Source: Chryseobacterium indologenes (GTDB taxonomy: Bacteria; Bacteroidota; Bacteroidia; Flavobacteriales; Weeksellaceae). From it: a stretch of 64,000 nucleotides of DNA. Each line of letters begins with the position of its first letter. Position 1 is the stretch's first letter. Positions 9,234 to 18,691 of this stretch are shown one piece after another. The DNA lies in contig NZ_CP074372.1 of assembly GCF_018362995.1 (NCBI RefSeq), forward strand, positions 2,418,001-2,482,000. The letters run 5' to 3'. The notes beneath the pieces are model-generated. The model worked only from the letters and a program-made list of their open reading frames with translations, had not been told where the DNA came from and did not search any database. A program made the translations under genes and the position numbers.

Positions 9234-9656
9234 ATGTCTGATCTGGTTCGTTTTAAATTTTATGAAACTGCCCTTGAAGCTAACAGGGACAAACAGATAT
9301 TGGCTGAAAACGATATCAACAGCTTCATTGCAAATGAACAGCTTATCCAGTCGGATTGGCTTCTGTCGCAGGCTGTAGGCGGGATACAGCTTCAGGTTTT
9401 TGAAGAAGATCTTGAGAAAGCCAAAGAGGTATTGCAGGATTATAAAGACAATGAACAATATTCGCTGGAAGTAGAACACACCATTGAAAATCCTGAGTTT
9501 GATTTTGTCTGCCCGAAATGTGGTTCCAATCATATCTACCAGGATGAAAGGCTTGGTGGAATATTCGGGATCAGTGTACTGTTTTTGGGATTACCCGTAA
9601 AAATTCCGGCCAACCTATATCACTGTTATTACTGTGGTAATGAATTTAAGCGTTAA
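9234..9656 (+). CDS. DUF2007-type protein with C-terminal zinc ribbon
   Basis: This 140-residue protein has an N-terminal ferredoxin-like DUF2007 domain (RFKFYETALEANRDKQILAEN, then GGIQLQVFEEDLEKAKEVL), a domain described as a putative signal-transducing module. Its C-terminus is a zinc ribbon with two CxxC pairs (FVCPKCGS and HCYYCGNE). A partner is not known. It starts 2 bases after the exonuclease stop codon. Confidence 0.8.
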   Translation: MSDLVRFKFYETALEANRDKQILAENDINSFIANEQLIQSDWLLSQAVGGIQLQVFEEDLEKAKEVLQDYKDNEQYSLEVEHTIENPEFDFVCPKCGSNHIYQDERLGGIFGISVLFLGLPVKIPANLYHCYYCGNEFKR

Positions 9657-9713
9657 AATGACTCCCTGATCCTACTATAAGTATCAAATCAGGTTTAAAA
9701 TATTCAAAGAATT

Positions 9714-10319
9714 ATGAAAATCATCTGCATAGGAAGAAACTATAGCGAACACGCAAAAGAATTAGGAAATGAAATTCCTGAGAATCCTGTTATTTTTATG
9801 AAACCGGATACAGCAGTTCTAAAGGGAAATGACTTCTACATCCCTGAATTCTCAAATGATATTCACTACGAGCTTGAAGTGGTATTAAAAATTTCCAAGG
9901 GAGGAAAATATATTCAGAAAGAAACGGCTAATAAGCATTATGAAGAAATAGGCCTGGGAATAGATTTCACAGCGAGAGATCTTCAGAGTGAGCTAAAATC
10001 AAAAGGGCTTCCATGGGAGCTTGCTAAAGGTTTTGACGGTTCTGCCGTAGTAAGCAGTTTCTTCAAAAAGGAGAACTTCAGCCTTGAGAGCCTTCAGTTT
10101 TCATTGTTGAAGAACAAGGAGAAGGTACAGGATGGCAATACAAAAGATATGATGTTCAATTTTGATGAAATTATTGCCTTCGCTTCTCAGTATTTTACAT
10201 TAAGAGTAGGTGACCTTATTTTCACAGGAACTCCAAAAGGAGTTGGAAAGGTAGAAGAAAATGATATTCTGGAGGCTTATCTCGAAGAGGAAAAAATCCT
10301 TGATATCCGAATATTATAA
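9714..10319 (+). CDS. Fumarylacetoacetate hydrolase-fold protein
   Basis: This 201-residue protein has the FAH-fold core: KIICIGRNYSEHAKEL, NPVIFMKPDTAVLKG, HYELEVVLKISKGGKYI with the metal-binding acidic residues, and the conserved end DLIFTGTPKGVGKV. The family includes oxaloacetate decarboxylase/acylpyruvase and hydroxyheptadienedioate isomerase-type enzymes. The short, single-domain form resembles acylpyruvase (FAHD1/YcgM-like) enzymes. The true substrate is not evident. It lies between the DUF2007 and universal stress genes. Confidence 0.88.
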   Translation: MKIICIGRNYSEHAKELGNEIPENPVIFMKPDTAVLKGNDFYIPEFSNDIHYELEVVLKISKGGKYIQKETANKHYEEIGLGIDFTARDLQSELKSKGLPWELAKGFDGSAVVSSFFKKENFSLESLQFSLLKNKEKVQDGNTKDMMFNFDEIIAFASQYFTLRVGDLIFTGTPKGVGKVEENDILEAYLEEEKILDIRIL

Positions 10320-10378
10320 GTATTTAACATCAGAGTTTGGCAAATTTTCACTATCTTTAGGTAACAAAATTAGAGGTT

Positions 10379-10816
10379 ATGATAAATATTGTAGTACCCG
10401 TAGATTTTGGGGACAAGACAGACCAATTGGTAGACGGTGCCATAAAATTTGCAAAACAGCTTAACGGCAGAATTTACCTTATCCATGTAGCGCCATCAGA
10501 TATTGGCTTTGCCATTGGTGATATGGGATTTCAATATTTTCCGGAAGTGGAAGCCAATGAAATCAGAGAAGAGCTGGTACAGCTTAATAAAATTGAGCAG
10601 AGAATTATCGCTCATGATATCGATTGTGAGCACCTTTTAAAACAAGGACTTGCCAAAGATATCATTCTGGAACATGCAAAAGCAAAAAATGCAGATTATA
10701 TTGTGATGGGATCACATGGCAGAAGCGGAATCTATGATGTATTCGTGGGAAGCTTAACCAAAGGAATTACTAAAAGTTCAAGTATTCCTGTTCTGGTACT
10801 TCCAATTCACGACTAA
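10379..10816 (+). CDS. Universal stress protein, UspA family
   Basis: This single Usp domain of 145 residues begins INIVVPVDFGDKTDQLV and ends with the ATP-binding signature GSHGRSGIYDVFVGSLTKGI followed by PVLVLP. Both the Gly-rich loop and the first-strand Asp point to an ATP-binding member. The role is stress or nucleotide sensing in the cytoplasm, and the target is unknown. It is followed by a strong bidirectional terminator. Confidence 0.9.
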   Translation: MINIVVPVDFGDKTDQLVDGAIKFAKQLNGRIYLIHVAPSDIGFAIGDMGFQYFPEVEANEIREELVQLNKIEQRIIAHDIDCEHLLKQGLAKDIILEHAKAKNADYIVMGSHGRSGIYDVFVGSLTKGITKSSSIPVLVLPIHD

Positions 10817-10845
10817 GAAAAAGAAAATTTTAATCGTTAGTAATA

Positions 10846-10883
10846 AAAAAACCGATCAGAACATATTGTCTGATCGGTTTTTT
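10846..10883. terminator. Bidirectional terminator between uspA-type gene and small membrane protein gene
   Basis: Perfect stem ACCGATCAGA / TCTGATCGGT with an 8-base loop and A/T runs on both sides. It separates two convergent genes. Confidence 0.9.
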
Positions 10884-10900
10884 ACTATATAACCAATTAA

Positions 10901-11134
10901 TTAACCTTCTTTTTTGTAGATATTCGGATCGTAGTAAGGATGCTTACCTTCCGTTGGAGAATAATAGTCTTTGTCTTTGTCTCCACCTAATGTTACTACA
11001 AGAACATAGCACCAATAAGTAAATAATACACAGCAAACTGCAAATAGAATCCAATTTAGAACATTACCGAAATTATCAAAGAACCCGAAACTCCATTTGA
11101 AAACTTTACTTAAGAATAGAAAGAAAGACGTCAT
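10901..11134 (-). CDS. Small membrane protein, flavobacterial DUF6341-like
   Basis: This 77-residue protein has one clear membrane helix (WILFAVCCVLFTYWCYVLVVTL, residues about 28-49), a short amphipathic N-terminus and a charged C-terminal tail rich in Tyr, Lys and Pro (DYYSPTEGKHPYYDP). Similar small proteins are widespread in flavobacteria next to the DUF6427 gene, which is also the neighbour here on the opposite strand. The family name is from memory. Function is unknown. Confidence 0.7.
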   Translation of the reverse strand: MTSFFLFLSKVFKWSFGFFDNFGNVLNWILFAVCCVLFTYWCYVLVVTLGGDKDKDYYSPTEGKHPYYDPNIYKKEG

Positions 11135-11176
11135 TATTTTCCTTTTTTAAATTAACTTTGTACAAATTTATAAAAA

Positions 11177-12082
11177 ATGTTTAAATTACTTTCAAAAGAA
11201 AGCAATATTTTTTCAATTCCTGTTTATATTGGTTTTCTTCTTTTAGTAGTCGTAATATTTAACATACTGAATTTCAATACTTACGAAGCCATTGTTGCCG
11301 GAATAACTTTTCTGGGAATTGCTTTGGGATATTTTTGTTTTCACAGTATTGCCCTTAATTATCAGACGCATCTTCCATTATTTTTATATACTTTTTTCAT
11401 TTTCGGGCTGTATCCCGGAAATCTGGATATAGGAATTGCAGTTTCACTGCTTACAAACTCCTTTCTTATCCTTCTTCTGACCAGTGCAGATGAAGATATC
11501 AGAAAGAAATCATATGTATTGGTAGGGTCTATTGTGGCATTGAATTTTATTTTCCTTCCTACCACATGGCCGATGGCTGTTTTTGTGATCATCCACGTGA
11601 TTGCAACCTCTGCCAAAATCACCTTGAACCTTTTCAGATTCCTGCTGGGAATTGTTCTGATTACCTTCAGTTATTTCTCTGTGATGTATTTTGTTCAGTT
11701 CACTTCCTGGAATATAGATTATTTCCCATTTGGAAAGATGAAGCCAGTAACGGATTATACGGAGCTTCTGCCACTGATTCCTGTGGTTCTGATGCTTATT
11801 TATGCGGTATATGACCATTTTAAAAATTATAACAAGAAAAGCCCGATAAGCAGGTATAAATATACTTTCCTGCTGGTCTTTTCGATGGCGCAGCTTGTTT
11901 CCATCGTCCTGTATATGAATAAGAGCTATGAATATCTGCTGCTTCTGGCATTTCCTTCAAGTATTATTCTGAGCAGAATGATGAGATTTTTACCTAAATA
12001 CTGGATGCGTGAAGCCAGTGTATGGCTTATTATTATTAGTTTACTGACCTTTAAAGCAGGTACAGTTTTTGATTTATTTTAG
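11177..12082 (+). CDS. Multi-pass membrane protein, DUF6427-like
   Basis: This 301-residue protein is almost wholly hydrophobic, with about nine membrane segments and no catalytic motif that I recognise. It resembles the DUF6427 proteins found in flavobacteria beside the DUF6341 and DUF3109 genes. A candidate promoter element TAACTTTG lies at 11153-11160. The next gene starts 6 bases after its stop codon, so the two form an operon. Function is unknown. Confidence 0.75.
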   Translation: MFKLLSKESNIFSIPVYIGFLLLVVVIFNILNFNTYEAIVAGITFLGIALGYFCFHSIALNYQTHLPLFLYTFFIFGLYPGNLDIGIAVSLLTNSFLILLLTSADEDIRKKSYVLVGSIVALNFIFLPTTWPMAVFVIIHVIATSAKITLNLFRFLLGIVLITFSYFSVMYFVQFTSWNIDYFPFGKMKPVTDYTELLPLIPVVLMLIYAVYDHFKNYNKKSPISRYKYTFLLVFSMAQLVSIVLYMNKSYEYLLLLAFPSSIILSRMMRFLPKYWMREASVWLIIISLLTFKAGTVFDLF

Positions 12083-12088
12083 AAAATT

Positions 12089-12673
12089 ATGATTCAGATA
12101 GACGATAAATTGATTTCTGAGGAAATTTTTTCCGAAGAATTTGTTTGCAACCTTACGAAATGTAAAGGTGCATGTTGTGTGGAAGGAGATGTAGGGGCTC
12201 CGTTGGATAAAAACGAGCTTGAGATATTGGACAGTATTTTTGATAAAATAAAACCTTACCTTACTCAGGAAGGCATCAAAGCCCTTGAAGAGCAGGGAAC
12301 ATGGACTACTGATCCGCACGACGGAATGTATGTTACTCCTATGGTGGAGAACCGCGAATGTGCATATGTAACGTTTGACGAAAAGGGAATTACCAAATGT
12401 GGTATTGAAAAAGCCTATGAGGATGGTGCTGTAGACTGGCAGAAACCTATTTCCTGCCACCTGTACCCTATTCGTGTTACGGAATATTCTGCATTCACAG
12501 CTTTGAATTATCATGAATGGAATGTATGCAGCGATGCATGCACGCTTGGAAAAGAACTTCAGGTTCCTGTCTATAAGTTTTTAAAGACTCCATTGATCAG
12601 AAAATATGGTGAAGAATTCTACAATGTTCTGAGTGGAGCTGCTGACGAGTGGAAAAAAGAATATGGTTCTTAA
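12089..12673 (+). CDS. DUF3109-family Cys-rich protein
   Basis: This 194-residue protein has a conserved set of Cys that looks like a metal site: CNLTKCKGACCVEGD near residue 25, ECAYVTF, TKCGIE, ISCHLYPIR and NVCSDACTLG. DUF3109 proteins are related to the YkgJ/CxxCxxCC zinc- or iron-chelating family. The CKGACC and SCHLYP motifs support that link. The enzymatic role is not known. It is in an operon with the DUF6427-like gene. Confidence 0.85.
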   Translation: MIQIDDKLISEEIFSEEFVCNLTKCKGACCVEGDVGAPLDKNELEILDSIFDKIKPYLTQEGIKALEEQGTWTTDPHDGMYVTPMVENRECAYVTFDEKGITKCGIEKAYEDGAVDWQKPISCHLYPIRVTEYSAFTALNYHEWNVCSDACTLGKELQVPVYKFLKTPLIRKYGEEFYNVLSGAADEWKKEYGS

Positions 12674-12699
12674 CCTATAAGGATTTGAATTAAATAACA

Positions 12700-12725
12700 A
12701 AAACCGCAGATTTCTCTGCGGTTTT
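12700..12725. terminator. Bidirectional terminator
   Basis: Perfect stem AAAACCGCAGA / TCTGCGGTTTT with a TTTC loop. It lies between the convergent DUF3109 and M16 peptidase genes. Confidence 0.9.
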
Positions 12726-12748
12726 CTTATTGTAAGTAAAAAGTAGGA

Positions 12749-15613
12749 CTAGTTAGCAGCTCCTGCTTTTACAGTAGTTACTTCTGTTTTTTTAGTTTCC
12801 TCTTTTTTAGCCTTTTCCCAACCGTCTTCCGGCATCAAAGTGGCTACAATTCTACCTTTTGTAAGGTATTTTTTAGCAACATCCTGAAGATCCTTTACGG
12901 TAAGCGCTTTTACTTTTTCCTGATAGTTCAGGATGTCATATTTATCACTTCCGTCTAGTTGGTTTTTAGCAATAGCATTCATCCAGAACATATTGTCTTT
13001 CAGTTCTGTTTTATTGTCATTGTATTCTCCTTCTTTGTATTTATCCAGATCTTTCTGCTCCGGGCCATTATCAATCAGTTTCTGAAGCTCAGCAATAGCA
13101 CTTTTCGTAAGTTTCTCAGTATTCTCAGGGCCACAAGGGAAGCTGATGCTGAAATTGTAGGAATTGTAAGGAACTTTATTCAATCCTCCTCTAGCTCCTC
13201 CACCGTAGATGCCGCTTTCATCTTCTCTCAGTTTTTCGATCACTTTGATGGTTGCCACTTCTCCAAGGGCTGATAAAGCCAATGCTTCTTTTTCGTTATA
13301 AGGAGCTTCTCCTGCATAAGAAATGGTTACCATACTCTTCGGATCTTTTCCTTTTTTATAGACCTTGGTATAATCTCCGGTCATCTGTCTGTATCCTGTA
13401 TCTTTGAACATGCCGGCCTTTCCTGATGAAGGAAGACTTGCAATATACTGCAGCACCTGATCTTTAAATTTCGCTTCATCTATATTTCCTACAAAATAGA
13501 AATGGAAGTTTCCGGCATTGGAAAATTTCTCTTTATAGATGTCATATGCTTTTTTATAATCCGTATTCTCCCAATCTTTCTCCATTGGGAACAGACCGAT
13601 AAATCTAGGGTTCTTCTGATTCATGAATTTAGCATGTTCGCTTGCAAAATAAGTCTGTGGATTAGACAACAGGTTATTCAGCATGGCAGACTGCTTTTCT
13701 TTGTAAGCATTGAAGGAAGCCGGATTGTAATTTAAATTTGTAAAATAGGCATACATAAGCTCCATGGCTGTTCCTAAATCTTTTTGGGTTGTTCTTCCTG
13801 AAACCCCTTCGAAAAGAGAAGTTATCATAGGATTTACATTCACCTGCTTACCGGCAAGATAATTGGTAAGATCTGCTTTAGAGAATCCTCCTACACCCGC
13901 TTCTGATAGTGCAGAAAATGCAAACTGTGTTTTATTGTAATCTGCATCCGGAATAAGAGAACTTCCTCCTAAGCTTCTCGCCGTGAATACAATTTCATCA
14001 TCTTTAAAATCAGTTTTCTTGAAAGTCACTTTAGCACCGTTGCTTAATGTCCAGGTTGTTGTTCCCAGCTTGGCGTCAGTTTCTGTTTTAGCAATTTTTC
14101 CTTCAGATTTGAAAGGTTTTACCAAATTTTTGATGGTGGCCTTTTCTTCATAAGGTTTCAGATCAGCCATTTTTACAGCATCAAATGTATTCACAACCAT
14201 TGCTTCTGTAGGCATGGTGATATTATCTTTTTTAGGACCTGTAATTACAATCACCCTGCTGTCATCTTTCACCATTTTCTTGATGATTTCGTTGGTCTGT
14301 GCAAGGGTAACCGATGGTAAGAAAGACTTGGTATCTTCATATTCCCACGCAATTCCAGGTATTGGCTCCTGTTCCAGAAAATTTCTTACATACTCACCAA
14401 CCAGCATATCACTTTCTGTCTTATCTCTGTTGTTATAAGATCTTTCAAGGTTGGATAATACCTGAGATTTTGCTCTGTCAAGTTCAGATTGGGTAAATCC
14501 GAATCTTTTTGCTCTTTCAACCTCTTCCAGTAAAACTTTCAGTGCATTCAGCTGGTTTCCTTCTTTCACCATGGCAAATCCCTGGAAAGCTTCTTTGCTT
14601 CTTGCATAAGTTCCCCCGTGGTATACTGATCCGAAAGTAAAAGGCGGATTTGTAGAGTTGATCAATTCTCTCAACCTGTTGTTAAGCATCGTTGTTGAAA
14701 GGTTTTCAACAAGACTCTGATTGTACTGCTCTACCGTTACATCCGGTTTATAAGCATCAGCATCTTTCATGATAAACTGTACCATAGAATTGGTAGCATC
14801 AGGATCTGTTTCAATAGCTACCAGAGTTTCTTTATGGTTCGGAAGGTCGAAAGATTTTCTTTCTCTGGGTTTTGAAGGTTTTTTATATTTGCTGAAGTTA
14901 TCTTTGATCTTCTTTTCAATTTCATCTACATTGATGTCTCCTACAACAATGATCGCCATAAGATCAGGTCTGTACCAGTCCTGGTGGAATTTTCTGATTA
15001 CATCAGGTTTGAAGTTTTCCAATACTTCTTTTTTACCAATCGGAAGTCGGTCTGCATATTGAGATTTATATAAAAGTTTCGGGAGATATTTATCCATCAT
15101 TCTTTTATCAGCTCCAAGACCCAGTCTTAGCTCCTCCAACACCACTCCTCTTTCTTTATTGATCTGCTCATCGGAAAGGGTTGCATTGAATGCCCAGTCT
15201 TCCATTACTTTCAGTCCGGCATCCAGATTCCCCGGTTTATCCAATGGAACGGGAAGCATATAAACCGTTTCATCAAAGCTGGTGTAAGCATTAAGATGTT
15301 GTCCGAATTTCACTCCGATAGACTGTAAAAAGTCTACTAATTTATTGTCTGGAAAGTTTTTGGTTCCGTTGAAGTTCATGTGCTCCATAAAGTGAGCCAA
15401 TCCTCTTTGATTTTCATCTTCAAGAATTGATCCGGCATTGATGGCCAGACGGAAATCTACTTTTTTCTCCGGTAAAGTATTTTTTTTGATATAGTACTTC
15501 ATTCCGTTGGAAAGGGTACCAATTCGTACAGAAGGATCCACTGGAATATTCTGTCCAAAGGCATTTGCTGACATCAAAAAGATGACCGCAAATGAAGATA
15601 AGACTTTTTTCAT
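12749..15613 (-). CDS. Secreted M16-family zinc peptidase (two-repeat, insulinase type)
   Basis: This 954-residue protein has a signal peptide (first 20 residues, ending AFGQ). The inverted zinc motif HFMEH is at residues 74-78 and the third ligand Glu is about 76 residues later (KERGVVLEE), as expected for M16. The first M16 domain pair spans about residues 25-480 and the second, without HxxEH, about 510-930. This makes a full clam-shell in one chain, similar to pitrilysin-type Bacteroidota enzymes. It would degrade peptides in the periplasm. It appears monocistronic. Confidence 0.92.
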   Translation of the reverse strand: MKKVLSSFAVIFLMSANAFGQNIPVDPSVRIGTLSNGMKYYIKKNTLPEKKVDFRLAINAGSILEDENQRGLAHFMEHMNFNGTKNFPDNKLVDFLQSIGVKFGQHLNAYTSFDETVYMLPVPLDKPGNLDAGLKVMEDWAFNATLSDEQINKERGVVLEELRLGLGADKRMMDKYLPKLLYKSQYADRLPIGKKEVLENFKPDVIRKFHQDWYRPDLMAIIVVGDINVDEIEKKIKDNFSKYKKPSKPRERKSFDLPNHKETLVAIETDPDATNSMVQFIMKDADAYKPDVTVEQYNQSLVENLSTTMLNNRLRELINSTNPPFTFGSVYHGGTYARSKEAFQGFAMVKEGNQLNALKVLLEEVERAKRFGFTQSELDRAKSQVLSNLERSYNNRDKTESDMLVGEYVRNFLEQEPIPGIAWEYEDTKSFLPSVTLAQTNEIIKKMVKDDSRVIVITGPKKDNITMPTEAMVVNTFDAVKMADLKPYEEKATIKNLVKPFKSEGKIAKTETDAKLGTTTWTLSNGAKVTFKKTDFKDDEIVFTARSLGGSSLIPDADYNKTQFAFSALSEAGVGGFSKADLTNYLAGKQVNVNPMITSLFEGVSGRTTQKDLGTAMELMYAYFTNLNYNPASFNAYKEKQSAMLNNLLSNPQTYFASEHAKFMNQKNPRFIGLFPMEKDWENTDYKKAYDIYKEKFSNAGNFHFYFVGNIDEAKFKDQVLQYIASLPSSGKAGMFKDTGYRQMTGDYTKVYKKGKDPKSMVTISYAGEAPYNEKEALALSALGEVATIKVIEKLREDESGIYGGGARGGLNKVPYNSYNFSISFPCGPENTEKLTKSAIAELQKLIDNGPEQKDLDKYKEGEYNDNKTELKDNMFWMNAIAKNQLDGSDKYDILNYQEKVKALTVKDLQDVAKKYLTKGRIVATLMPEDGWEKAKKEETKKTEVTTVKAGAAN

Positions 15614-15722
15614 GGTATTTGATTTTATTTACGGCTTAAAACTAACAATTATTCACAATGTGAAGAAATTACAGAATTCATTTTATAGTTAAATTTGAGT
15701 TAAACTTATCCATATACCAAAA

Positions 15723-15743
15723 AAACCGGGAAATACCCGGTTT
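15723..15743 (-). terminator. Terminator after LolA-like gene
   Basis: Perfect stem AAACCGGG / CCCGGTTT with a 5-base loop, followed on the minus strand by a T run. Confidence 0.85.
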
Positions 15744-15765
15744 AAATATCTTAAAAAGCGATTTT

Positions 15766-16452
15766 TTATTTAAAATCAGCATCCGTAACTCCGGAGTTGA
15801 TTACAACTTTGTTCGTTTTAATTGTCATTTTCTGACCTCCACCTTCAGCATCCAGTTCAGCAGGGAACTGTATTCCATCTACGGCCATATAACTTTTAAT
15901 GGTTGCATTTCCTTCTCCTGCATCCGTCTTATATAAAAGTCCGGTTCCTGCATCGAAATAAAACTTTCCTTTATCTGAAGATAATACATTATAGTCTTTT
16001 CCGTTTAATTTCTCTGTAGATACAGTCTGGAAGTTTGAAGCATCAAAAGCCAGAGCATCAATAGGTTTCCCTTTTTTCAAGTCAGCAATCTTATCAGCAG
16101 GAATATCAGTTTTAGTTCCCATCTGATCAAAGTATCCTTTCTCACCGTCAAACAGCTGAATCATTTCCTTCCCCATAAAAGATTGTACGGATTTGAATTT
16201 ATTTCCTAATTTCTTAGTTGTCATCTGAATTTCCATTCCCTGTACAGCTACTGTGTTGTCAGTAATGGTAGATTTTATAGCTTCCAGTTTATCTTTTCCT
16301 CCTAATGCTTTGAAATAATTGTCAATAACTTCTTTAGGGGTTAGTTTAGATTTTACAGCTTCTGTTTTAGTTACTACGGCTGCTTTTTTCTGAGCTGCTG
16401 CCGGTACTGAGAAAAGTACAGCACAGAAAAACGATATGATGATCTTTTTCAT
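15766..16452 (-). CDS. Periplasmic LolA/LolB-like lipoprotein-sorting-fold protein
   Basis: This 228-residue protein starts at the ATG at 16452, where a clear signal peptide begins (MKKIIISFFCAVLFSVPAAAQ). An in-frame start at 16593 would add 47 residues that read through a tandem repeat and a terminator hairpin, so I rejected it. The mature part has a beta-rich fold (PKEVIDNYFKALGGKDKLEA, MEIQMTTKKLGNKFKSVQSF, GKFYFDAGTGLLYKTD) seen in Bacteroidota outer-membrane lipoprotein-sorting relatives, often annotated as such without proof. The cargo is unknown. Confidence 0.75.
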   Translation of the reverse strand: MKKIIISFFCAVLFSVPAAAQKKAAVVTKTEAVKSKLTPKEVIDNYFKALGGKDKLEAIKSTITDNTVAVQGMEIQMTTKKLGNKFKSVQSFMGKEMIQLFDGEKGYFDQMGTKTDIPADKIADLKKGKPIDALAFDASNFQTVSTEKLNGKDYNVLSSDKGKFYFDAGTGLLYKTDAGEGNATIKSYMAVDGIQFPAELDAEGGGQKMTIKTNKVVINSGVTDADFK

Positions 16453-16510
16453 ATTATATAATAAGTTTAAAGGGTAAATATAGGAATATTGGCGGACATA
16501 CGGATAAATA

Positions 16511-16550
16511 ATGAATGATGAATGATAAGTGATGAATGATAAGTGATTAA
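16511..16550. repeat. Short tandem repeat upstream of LolA-like gene
   Basis: Two perfect 14-base copies of GATGAATGATAAGT (16517-16530 and 16531-16544), with partial copies on both sides. It is intergenic and probably slippage-prone. Confidence 0.8.
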
Positions 16551-16566
16551 TATTTACATCATAAAA

Positions 16567-16590
16567 AAAACCGCCAAAAATGACGGTTTT
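16567..16590 (-). terminator. Terminator after trigger factor gene
   Basis: Stem AAAACCG / CGGTTTT followed by a T run on the minus strand, 23 bases after the tig stop codon. Confidence 0.75.
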
Positions 16591-16612
16591 CAAATATTTA
16601 TATCAGATATAA

Positions 16613-17947
16613 TTATTTCTTAAGTTCTTCTAAAAATTCGTCGTGAGAAATTTTAGTTTCTTTTTTGCTCGCTTTTTCAAGAATTACATCTTTCAATTTA
16701 GCCATAGCTACTTCAGAAGAAATTTGTCTTACCTGCTCCTGATCTTTCAACATTTCAACAGCATATTTTTGGATTTCTTCATCTCCTAAGTGGTGGATTC
16801 CGTAGATTGCCAATTGATTTTTAACTAACTGCTCAGCCTGAGCCAATACGTCAGCATAGTCAAGGTTGATTTCGTTTTCAGTCATCAATTTACCTTCGAT
16901 GATCTGATATTTCAATTGGTTTTTCTCAGCTTCAAGAATTTCTTTAGCCTGATCTTCAGACTGGATATTCTGATTAGAGAATAATAACCACTTCACAAGG
17001 AATGATTCAGGAAGTTTTACTTCTTCTTTATCAGTTACCTGCTCTAATACTTTATTCACAAAGTGAACATCAGCATTTTGCTGGAAGTACTCATCCAATT
17101 CAGTTTTCACTTTATCTTTAAGCTCTTCTTCAGTCTTGATGTTTCCTTCTCCGTATACTTTGTCGAATAGATCCTGGTTAAGTTCAGCTAAGTTTAATGT
17201 ATAGAAGTCTTTTACTTTTACTTCTACTTCATTGTGGTGTAGGTGCTCTACTTCTTCTTTGCTGAATCCTAATTCTTTAGCTAATTCTTCATCACCTGCA
17301 AGAGTTTCTTTCGTTACTTTTACAGATCCATCCATTTTCAAACCTTTTACCAATTTGAAAGCTTCTTTGTTTTCAGCTGTAATGGTAAGATTTTTTGGGT
17401 GGTGGTGGTGCTCTCCTTCAGCATCTTCTTCCACAACCTGAGAAACTTCTAAAGCAATGTAAGAATCCTTAGTGATTTTATCTTGAGGAACCTGCTCAGC
17501 GAAACGCTTCTGCATGTTTTCAATACTCTTGCTGATTTCTTTGTCAGAAGCTTCTACTTTGTAGTGAGGCGCTTCATATTTAGCTAAATCTATAGTGAAT
17601 TCAGGCTCATATCCTACTTCGAAAGCAACTTCTAATTGATCAGCATTGTAATCTAATTCGTTTACTGGCTGAGGAACAGGCTGACCAACTAATCTTAATT
17701 TGTTTTCATTAACATAGTTGTTTAAAGCATCAGAAACTTGTCTGTTGATTTCTTCAAATGCAATACCTGCTTCATATTGTTTTTTAACCATACTCAAAGG
17801 CACTTTCCCTTTTCTGAATCCAGGAACTTGCGCATTTTTAGCATAATTAATCAACTGCTTCTCTACTTTTTCTTTGTAGTCAGATTTTTCCAATGTTACT
17901 GTAAGCAATGCACTTACGTCATCATGGTTTTGTGCGGTAACCTTCAT
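16613..17947 (-). CDS. tig: Trigger factor
   Basis: This 444-residue protein has the N-terminal ribosome-binding domain with the signature region PGFRKGKVPLSMVKKQYE (residues about 38-55). A diverged FKBP-like middle domain with an unusual His run (EGEHHHHPKN) comes next, and a long helical chaperone domain ends the protein. It binds nascent chains at the ribosomal tunnel exit. The PPIase part lacks clear FKBP active-site residues, which is common in Bacteroidota trigger factors. It is flanked by terminators and seems to be transcribed alone. Confidence 0.93.
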   Translation of the reverse strand: MKVTAQNHDDVSALLTVTLEKSDYKEKVEKQLINYAKNAQVPGFRKGKVPLSMVKKQYEAGIAFEEINRQVSDALNNYVNENKLRLVGQPVPQPVNELDYNADQLEVAFEVGYEPEFTIDLAKYEAPHYKVEASDKEISKSIENMQKRFAEQVPQDKITKDSYIALEVSQVVEEDAEGEHHHHPKNLTITAENKEAFKLVKGLKMDGSVKVTKETLAGDEELAKELGFSKEEVEHLHHNEVEVKVKDFYTLNLAELNQDLFDKVYGEGNIKTEEELKDKVKTELDEYFQQNADVHFVNKVLEQVTDKEEVKLPESFLVKWLLFSNQNIQSEDQAKEILEAEKNQLKYQIIEGKLMTENEINLDYADVLAQAEQLVKNQLAIYGIHHLGDEEIQKYAVEMLKDQEQVRQISSEVAMAKLKDVILEKASKKETKISHDEFLEELKK

Positions 17948-18042
17948 TATTGATTAAAATTTTAGGTTGCAAAAATATGAATTTTTTATGAAAATCACCC
18001 ATTTAAAATCAACTTATAACGCCAAATATTGTTAAATAAAAA

Positions 18043-18064
18043 ACCACCGGAGGATTCCGGTGGT
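18043..18064 (-). terminator. Terminator after lipoprotein gene of the TonB operon
   Basis: Perfect stem ACCACCGGA / TCCGGTGGT with a GGAT loop, then a T run on the minus strand. Confidence 0.88.
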
Positions 18065-18085
18065 CCAAACAAGATTAAAGGTATA

Positions 18086-18673
18086 TTAATTAATAATATT
18101 ATAGTTGGCCTGTGCGTCTGTTTCTCCTCCTGTATGAGTTCCGTAAATCACCCCATTTCCACTCACAGCAGAAGCTTCAGAAACGGTTACCGGCTCATGG
18201 AATAAGGTAAGAACCAGCTGACTAGGGGCAGATGCATTTTTTACAGCAGTATTTACCACCCATTTTGTTTTCAACCCAACACGGCTTCCATCTTTTCTCG
18301 TAGAATTGGCATCATCTGTACGTGTTAAAGTAATATCAGAGTTTGGAAAGTTATACACTAAGAAATGTTCATCTTTTGCATCTTTAATTTCCTGAGTAGC
18401 ATCTTCGTCTCCATTTTTGAAAATAACTTCTACGTTATAGGTATGTCCGTTTACTAGTTTAACATTCGGGTTTGTTGTACTGTTCACCTGATAATCATAA
18501 ACTACAGCAGTTCCTGTAGCCTGATCCGTTACTCTTAAAAGAACATCTGAAAGTTCTTCCTGAGGAAGGTCATCCGCTTCATCATCACTTCTGTTACATG
18601 AAGTTAAGCTTAAAGAAACAGCTAAGAATAAAAGTCCTAATATAAGTGTTGTATTTTTAAAAATATTTTTCAT
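18086..18673 (-). CDS. Lipoprotein encoded with a TonB-dependent receptor
   Basis: This 195-residue protein has a lipoprotein signal ending LSLTSC, with the acylated Cys at about residue 26, followed by an acidic stretch (NRSDDEADDLPQEE). The rest is beta-rich with no motif that I recognise, and it has several His near the C-terminus (TLFHEPV, YGTHTGG). It lies 18 bases after the TonB receptor gene, so it is probably a surface or periplasmic partner of that receptor. A metal-binding role is only a guess from context. Confidence 0.7.
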   Translation of the reverse strand: MKNIFKNTTLILGLLFLAVSLSLTSCNRSDDEADDLPQEELSDVLLRVTDQATGTAVVYDYQVNSTTNPNVKLVNGHTYNVEVIFKNGDEDATQEIKDAKDEHFLVYNFPNSDITLTRTDDANSTRKDGSRVGLKTKWVVNTAVKNASAPSQLVLTLFHEPVTVSEASAVSGNGVIYGTHTGGETDAQANYNIIN

Positions 18674-18691
18674 TTTTTTGATTTTAAGTAA

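Noticed and set aside
16453..16593. 47-residue N-terminal extension of the LolA-like protein
   Set aside because: It translates a tandem repeat and a terminator hairpin, and it would bury the signal peptide.
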